Below are positions 60,072-64,000 of a stretch of DNA of 64,000 nt, piece by piece (within the stretch, counting starts at the first letter, position 1; each line of letters opens with the position of its first letter). Source of the DNA: Voacanga thouarsii (Eukaryota; Streptophyta; Magnoliopsida; Gentianales; Apocynaceae); assembly GCA_026120185.1 (NCBI GenBank), contig JANUWF010002008.1, forward strand, positions 1,093,501-1,157,500, read 5' to 3'. A program made the translations under genes and the position numbers. Under the pieces are notes generated by a model. The model made no database searches. It was not told where the DNA came from and saw nothing but the letters and a program-made list of their open reading frames with translations.

Positions 60072-60107
60072 ACCGGTGCTGGCTCCAGTAGCCAAGGCGG
60101 CGCCCGC
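60072..60107. repeat. Paired GGCGCC-type module
   Basis: Cores GGTGCT (60075) and GGCGCC (60099), 24 bp apart, spacer GGCTCCAGTAGCCAAGGC; orientation opposite to the module at 59891. Confidence 0.85.
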
Positions 60108-60453
60108 TGTGCCCTGAGGATAAGACGAAATCTTGATTTTTCTACGTTGTTTTTGGTAATCTTTGGAATTTTAGTATCCTCCTACTTCTACTTTGTGAAA
60201 CCCCAGCCAAAACCAACCTTAGAGTAAGGGGGTTGGGATGCATATCATATTTTATTTTATGGTTAAATATATTCTCATATGAATTTTTATGTGTTCTGAA
60301 TTCGAGTTTTATTGTCTTGAAGTCTTGTTGGTGAGTATTGTGTGAGAGGGGCAAAATGGTAATTTTTGCCCGGGGTGAAAATAGGGAGATAGCCTGTGGA
60401 TTGAATAGAAAATAATTTTTCTAGTAGAAGTAGCAACAAGAGTTGTTATGGTT

Positions 60454-60503
60454 TAGTGGTTAGAGCTTTGGAATAGATTACTGAGGTCTAGGGTTCAAAT
60501 TCC
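60454..60503 (+). promoter_or_regulatory. tRNA-like A and B boxes in Tekay LTR, copy 3
   Basis: TAGTGGTTAGAGC (60454-60466) and GGGTTCAAATTCC (60491-60503), 24 bp between them. Best preserved of the three copies. Confidence 0.55.
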
Positions 60504-62099
60504 ATCATGGAAGCTTTAGCTTGATTAAATTTTATTTTTGCTTGGGAAGGATTGGTTTCGGCCTTAAGGGCCTAGATCAAGGTGGTGATAATGTCCTAGG
60601 AGAGACATGTCAGGAGAATTCTCATTTCACTCTTTACTCTACTCGAAATTCTTGAAGGGAAATTCATTATTCCTTGATCTTTAATTTTTCTCAATGCTCA
60701 ACTCATTAGTTTGATCAAGATGTTCTAGCCTTTTTCTTTCTAGAAAATTCAGTAGAGTGCTGAGACCTTTTAGGATCAAAATGTCTTGGTGAAAGACTTC
60801 TTATGGTCTGAAAAATATGGAAGAGTTGTGAGGAATTCCAAGAGGAAAAATCCCCCTAGTGAGCTTGCTGAAATTTTCCTCTAGCTTAGTTCATCTTTCT
60901 TCATAGAATGAGCTGGAATTTTCCAGCTTGTTGTACCTTCAAAGGGTCGAAATTTTCAGCTAACATTCCCTCCCAAATGCTACCATAAAAATGGTCTTTA
61001 GGATCAGTTTGAAACCTGAAAGTTTTTGTCCAATTTCGGACTGCTCAAGCTGGAGCAAAACAGGAAAAATTCCTGTATGAAAATCAACTTTGAGAGCTCC
61101 AAACTAAGCTGTTTTCTCCCAGATTTTGTGCAGTACCTTAGCCATGTTTTTCCTCCATAAAGAAGGCTGGAAACCAGCCTTGAATACCCCTGAAATCCCC
61201 TTCAAAACTCGCTGCAAAATGGCTCTAACTAGCAGACGAAAATCTGCCAAAAAAATCACTGTGCAGCGAAAATTCTGTGCAGATTTTCGTCCAACTTGTT
61301 TCCTACCTCTCTTCCAGCCAAAACACCAACCTTAATCTGTCAAAACCTTCCTTAAACCTCCATCAACAGAGCTCCATTGGTCCCCTTGAACTTCTGCACG
61401 AAATTCCATTAATGGCTGTCCAAAAATCCCTCAACCAAATCCCTGCAATTTAGTTTGATTACTTTCCAAAATTTCAGCCATCTTGTTTAACAACTTTCCA
61501 TAAAATTTTGCCCAATTGATCAGACATCTTCTCCACCATTGTGCACCTTAGTTTCGGCCATCACAAGCCTCCTTTAACCAGCCTTAATTCCCTAGAAGAG
61601 CTGCACAATCCAGTCGGCTATAGGAGACTTCAAGCTGTCCAAACAAATCAAGATATTCTTAAGATATTTACTTTCCAAATTCACTTTCTAAAAATATTCT
61701 ACCAAGATTGTAACAACTAACCTTTCCTTTTCCCTCTCAAATCAGAGAAACATCCTCCTAAACCCTACAGAATTTTGGCAGCCTCATTCCACAGAAAATT
61801 CAGCAGCCACAACAACCATTCCTCTCGATTTTTCTTCAGCCATCAAGAACACACACTACACCAAGAACACCTACTTCTTCTCTACACCTAATACCCCTCC
61901 AAACCATCTCAAACCCTCATGAAAATCTCCAGATTGAGTCTACTCATTGCTGTGAATCCATCAACATCAATATTAACATCAAACTCCTCCAAACATCTTG
62001 CTACTTCGGATCAAAGCAGAAATTTCTGGACAAGAACATCTTCAAGGTAAAATCACTCTATCAACATCAACCTCTTCAACTTGATCTCTAATGAAAACC

Positions 62100-62109
62100 T
62101 ATATAAATA
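62100..62109 (+). promoter_or_regulatory. Candidate TATA box of Tekay LTR
   Basis: TATATAAATA, about 30 bp upstream of a long CT tract. A TATA followed by a pyrimidine patch is a common plant promoter layout, so transcription may start in or near the CT tract. Confidence 0.5.
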
Positions 62110-62136
62110 AGTATACTAATGATCTCTTCTTCTTCT

Positions 62137-62139
<3 letters not shown>

Positions 62140-62173
<34 letters not shown>
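62140..62173. repeat. CT microsatellite in Tekay LTR, copy 3
   Basis: About 17 CT units, preceded by CTT repeats, ending directly at an ATG. Confidence 0.95.
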
Positions 62174-62175
<2 letters not shown>

Positions 62176-62332
62176 GGCCAAAATTTCCTCCCTTGGCCGA
62201 ATGGTCTCTTTTTCCATGACCATGCTTTCGCCACCTTTCTTGAACAAGATTAGCCATCTAGGAGTTGAGATCTTCTCTAAACTCCTTCAAGTCATTCATC
62301 AACCAAGTAAATCCCTTCAACCTTTCTTTTAA
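62174..62332 (+). CDS. Small ORF in Tekay LTR, copy 3
   Basis: 52 codons starting right after the CT tract (MAKISSLGRMVSFSMTML, then LGVEIFSKLLQVIHQPSK). It ends at the same stop position as the copies at 20673 and 30342 in spite of many base changes, with no frame-breaking indel. Confidence 0.35.
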
Positions 62333-63784
62333 ACTCTAGATTCATGTCTCTAGGATGATGATGATAGTAGTTGGATGGCGATAGGATTTAAGTATATATA
62401 TATATTATTGAGATTGACGCATGAATGTATGTATGAATATGAAGGAGATGGGATTTATGCATGGATGGATTATCTTGGTCGATTGTATGTTGATTTGAGA
62501 TTTAATGCATGTCTCCATGTCATGGTAGTATTTGTGATGAAGTATGCTAGAGATTATGTCACCTTTGGTGAATAGGATTTATATTCATGTCAGATTATTG
62601 AAGCCATGATCTTATTTATGCTAGTAGGGGTTAGATCATGTTTTGATAAATTGAGATCTATGCTTGTATGCATGATTTGGATGATTTGATGAATTGAAGG
62701 ATTGTATATGTTCATGATTGTGGTTAGCTATAGGAATATGATCATGATCTAGTTGTCCCTAAGCTAAATTTTATTTCATTAATAAAATATCTAGTAATAT
62801 GATTTTTCTAGTAAAATTTTGAAAACCATAGGAAAATGTGGATTTGGTCTTTTATATAAAATAGTGATATTCTAGTCAAATAAATAATAGTTTTTGCTGG
62901 AAAAATATATATATATTATTTAAAATGATAAAATTAATTAAAGCCTTTTATGAAAATAATTATAATTAATAAAATATTTATTACTAAAAATTTAATTATT
63001 ATCTTTTAATCAAAACCCATTAAGGATTTGCTTATTATTTTTCAAGCAAGACTCATTAAATTTATTTTCAACAAATTTTAGCTATCAATTATTTTCTAAC
63101 AACTAAATTATTAATAAATCATTATTTTACCTAATACTACCTTGGACCCTTTTTCAAATAAACCATAATTTATTTTTAGCAAGATTTAAACCTTCAACTT
63201 TTTGTACCTATTACTCAAACTCTAGTTATTCTAATATCAAACTAGATTTATTTTATAAACCCTTTTATTTATTATTGAGTCTCAAAGCTTGGGACACTAG
63301 GGATATGACTGTAGTAAGTTGAGTTAGTTTTATTTGAGAAAGTGAGTCTTTGGCTTGAGTTTTATTTCTATTCTCATTTCAGACAAATAAATTATTTGTA
63401 AATCAAGGGGCGGTTTTACTCAAAACCTAAAATTCTTTCTAAAACCAGTTTTGCCCCAAACTTTGGAAATCCTTAATTGCCATTTTCAAGTGGAACTGTG
63501 TTTTGTTCATTTTCTTCCCAAGTGGGATATGTTACGTTGAGTACTCAATGGGGGTAGGCTGGTAGTACTAGTTTTGAATATAAAAGTGAGTCTTCTGGCA
63601 GGAGGCCACCTCTAGAAGATAAGTTCAACTTAGAGAAACGTCAGTACTACTTAGTCAGGCCGGTCCGAGCTAGCAGTTTGTTTTATTTCAGTCAAGTGAC
63701 TGTGTTTTGCCGGAATGGACACCCGGTTGTTGTTTGGGTATAGAGAAGGAGGAGTATCTTGCCCAGTAGACCGATCACCTACCT

Positions 63785-64000
63785 TTTGTCAGTCTGCACA
63801 AAGTGTTAGGCATTCTAACCGGTTATGGGGCCCAACGTGTGGTAACCCATAATCCTTTCTTTCGAGTGGTTGATCTTATAAATTATGTACGGCTAGATAA
63901 GCCAAAACGCCACTCTTGTTTTTGAACATCATTCATTATTTTCCAGTATTTCTTTTGTCAGTCTGTACAAAGTGTGGCATTCTAACCATTGTATGGTTAT
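63785..64000 (+). repeat. Partial tandem duplication at the end of the Tekay LTR
   Basis: TTTTGTCAGTCTGCACAAAG (63785) recurs with one change near 63954, and both are followed by GGCATTCTAACC. The second unit is cut by the window end. The other two Tekay LTRs show a single copy (19010-19040, 28680-28710). Confidence 0.7.

Larger units (their letters stand above)
59712..60193 (+). mobile_element. Start of an Athila-type LTR, cut by a Tekay LTR
   Basis: Begins TGATAGAGACTAAATTAGTC, like the Athila-type LTRs elsewhere, and matches them up to CTACTTCTACTT at 60193. There the sequence switches to a Tekay LTR. The remainder must lie past the window. The expected TSD on the left would be GTTAT (59707-59711). 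Confidence 0.85.
60194..64000 (+). mobile_element. Tekay-type LTR, plus strand, cut by window end
   Basis: Starts TGTGAAACCCCAGCC and follows the Tekay LTRs (18463-22797, 28132-32452) in reverse orientation, clearly more diverged than those two are from each other. At about 4.3 kb expected length it would end some 500 bp past the window; whether it is solo or part of a full element cannot be told. The candidate TSD on the left is TACTT (60189-60193). Confidence 0.9.

Noticed and set aside
60451..60510. A functional tRNA gene
   Set aside because: A and B boxes are present, but the B box has an extra base, no clear acceptor-stem pairing is visible, and the same sequence is inside each Tekay LTR. 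Kept only as a tRNA-like regulatory segment.

Overview
This window looks like heterochromatic nuclear DNA of a flowering plant, probably a eudicot. I see no intact host gene, no rRNA or genuine tRNA gene, and no bacterial gene organisation. Almost every base belongs to transposable elements nested inside one another. Six insertions have both ends in view, and each is flanked by a perfect 5-bp target-site duplication (TSD).

Layout, left to right. (1) 1-11372, minus strand: a Sirevirus-like Ty1/copia element whose 3' LTR lies beyond the window edge. It has gag, pol and an env-like third gene, and the env-like gene is split by a copia solo LTR (2135-3944, TSD GGTCT). (2) 11657-34864, minus strand: an Athila-type Ty3/gypsy element (TSD TCTTC). 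Its protease is split by a complete 14-kb Tekay-type chromovirus (18463-32452, TSD AGGAC) with 4.3-kb LTRs. (3) 35474 to about 59711, plus strand: a CACTA (En/Spm) DNA transposon with a 5' subterminal region, a 152-bp tandem array, a decayed TNP2 transposase gene and a decayed TNP1-like gene. The TNP1-like gene is split by a Ty1/copia element (44644-55274, TSD CCTTT), which itself holds a solo LTR (48923-50367, TSD ACTGC), and by an Athila-type solo LTR (55647-57488, TSD GCTCT). (4) 59712-60193: the start of another Athila-type LTR, cut by a plus-strand Tekay LTR (60194-64000) that runs off the window.

All coding regions are damaged. Most nonsense codons fit C-to-T change on one strand (Trp or Gln codons to stops), and several catalytic Asp codons have become Asn, as expected of long-methylated DNA. 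The longest open stretches are Athila RT-RNase H and integrase, and copia integrase and reverse transcriptase.

The most unusual signal is not a gene. A short GC-rich module, made of two GGCGCC-type palindromes exactly 24 (sometimes 25) bp apart with a related 18-19 bp spacer, occurs at least twelve times. It is found in Athila LTRs, Athila gag coding DNA, a copia solo LTR and the 5' leader of another copia element, which are otherwise unrelated. Other points of note are a pre-gag ORF in the Tekay element with three SUMO-interaction-like motifs, tRNA-like A/B boxes in every Tekay LTR, and a small ORF behind a CT tract in every Tekay LTR.
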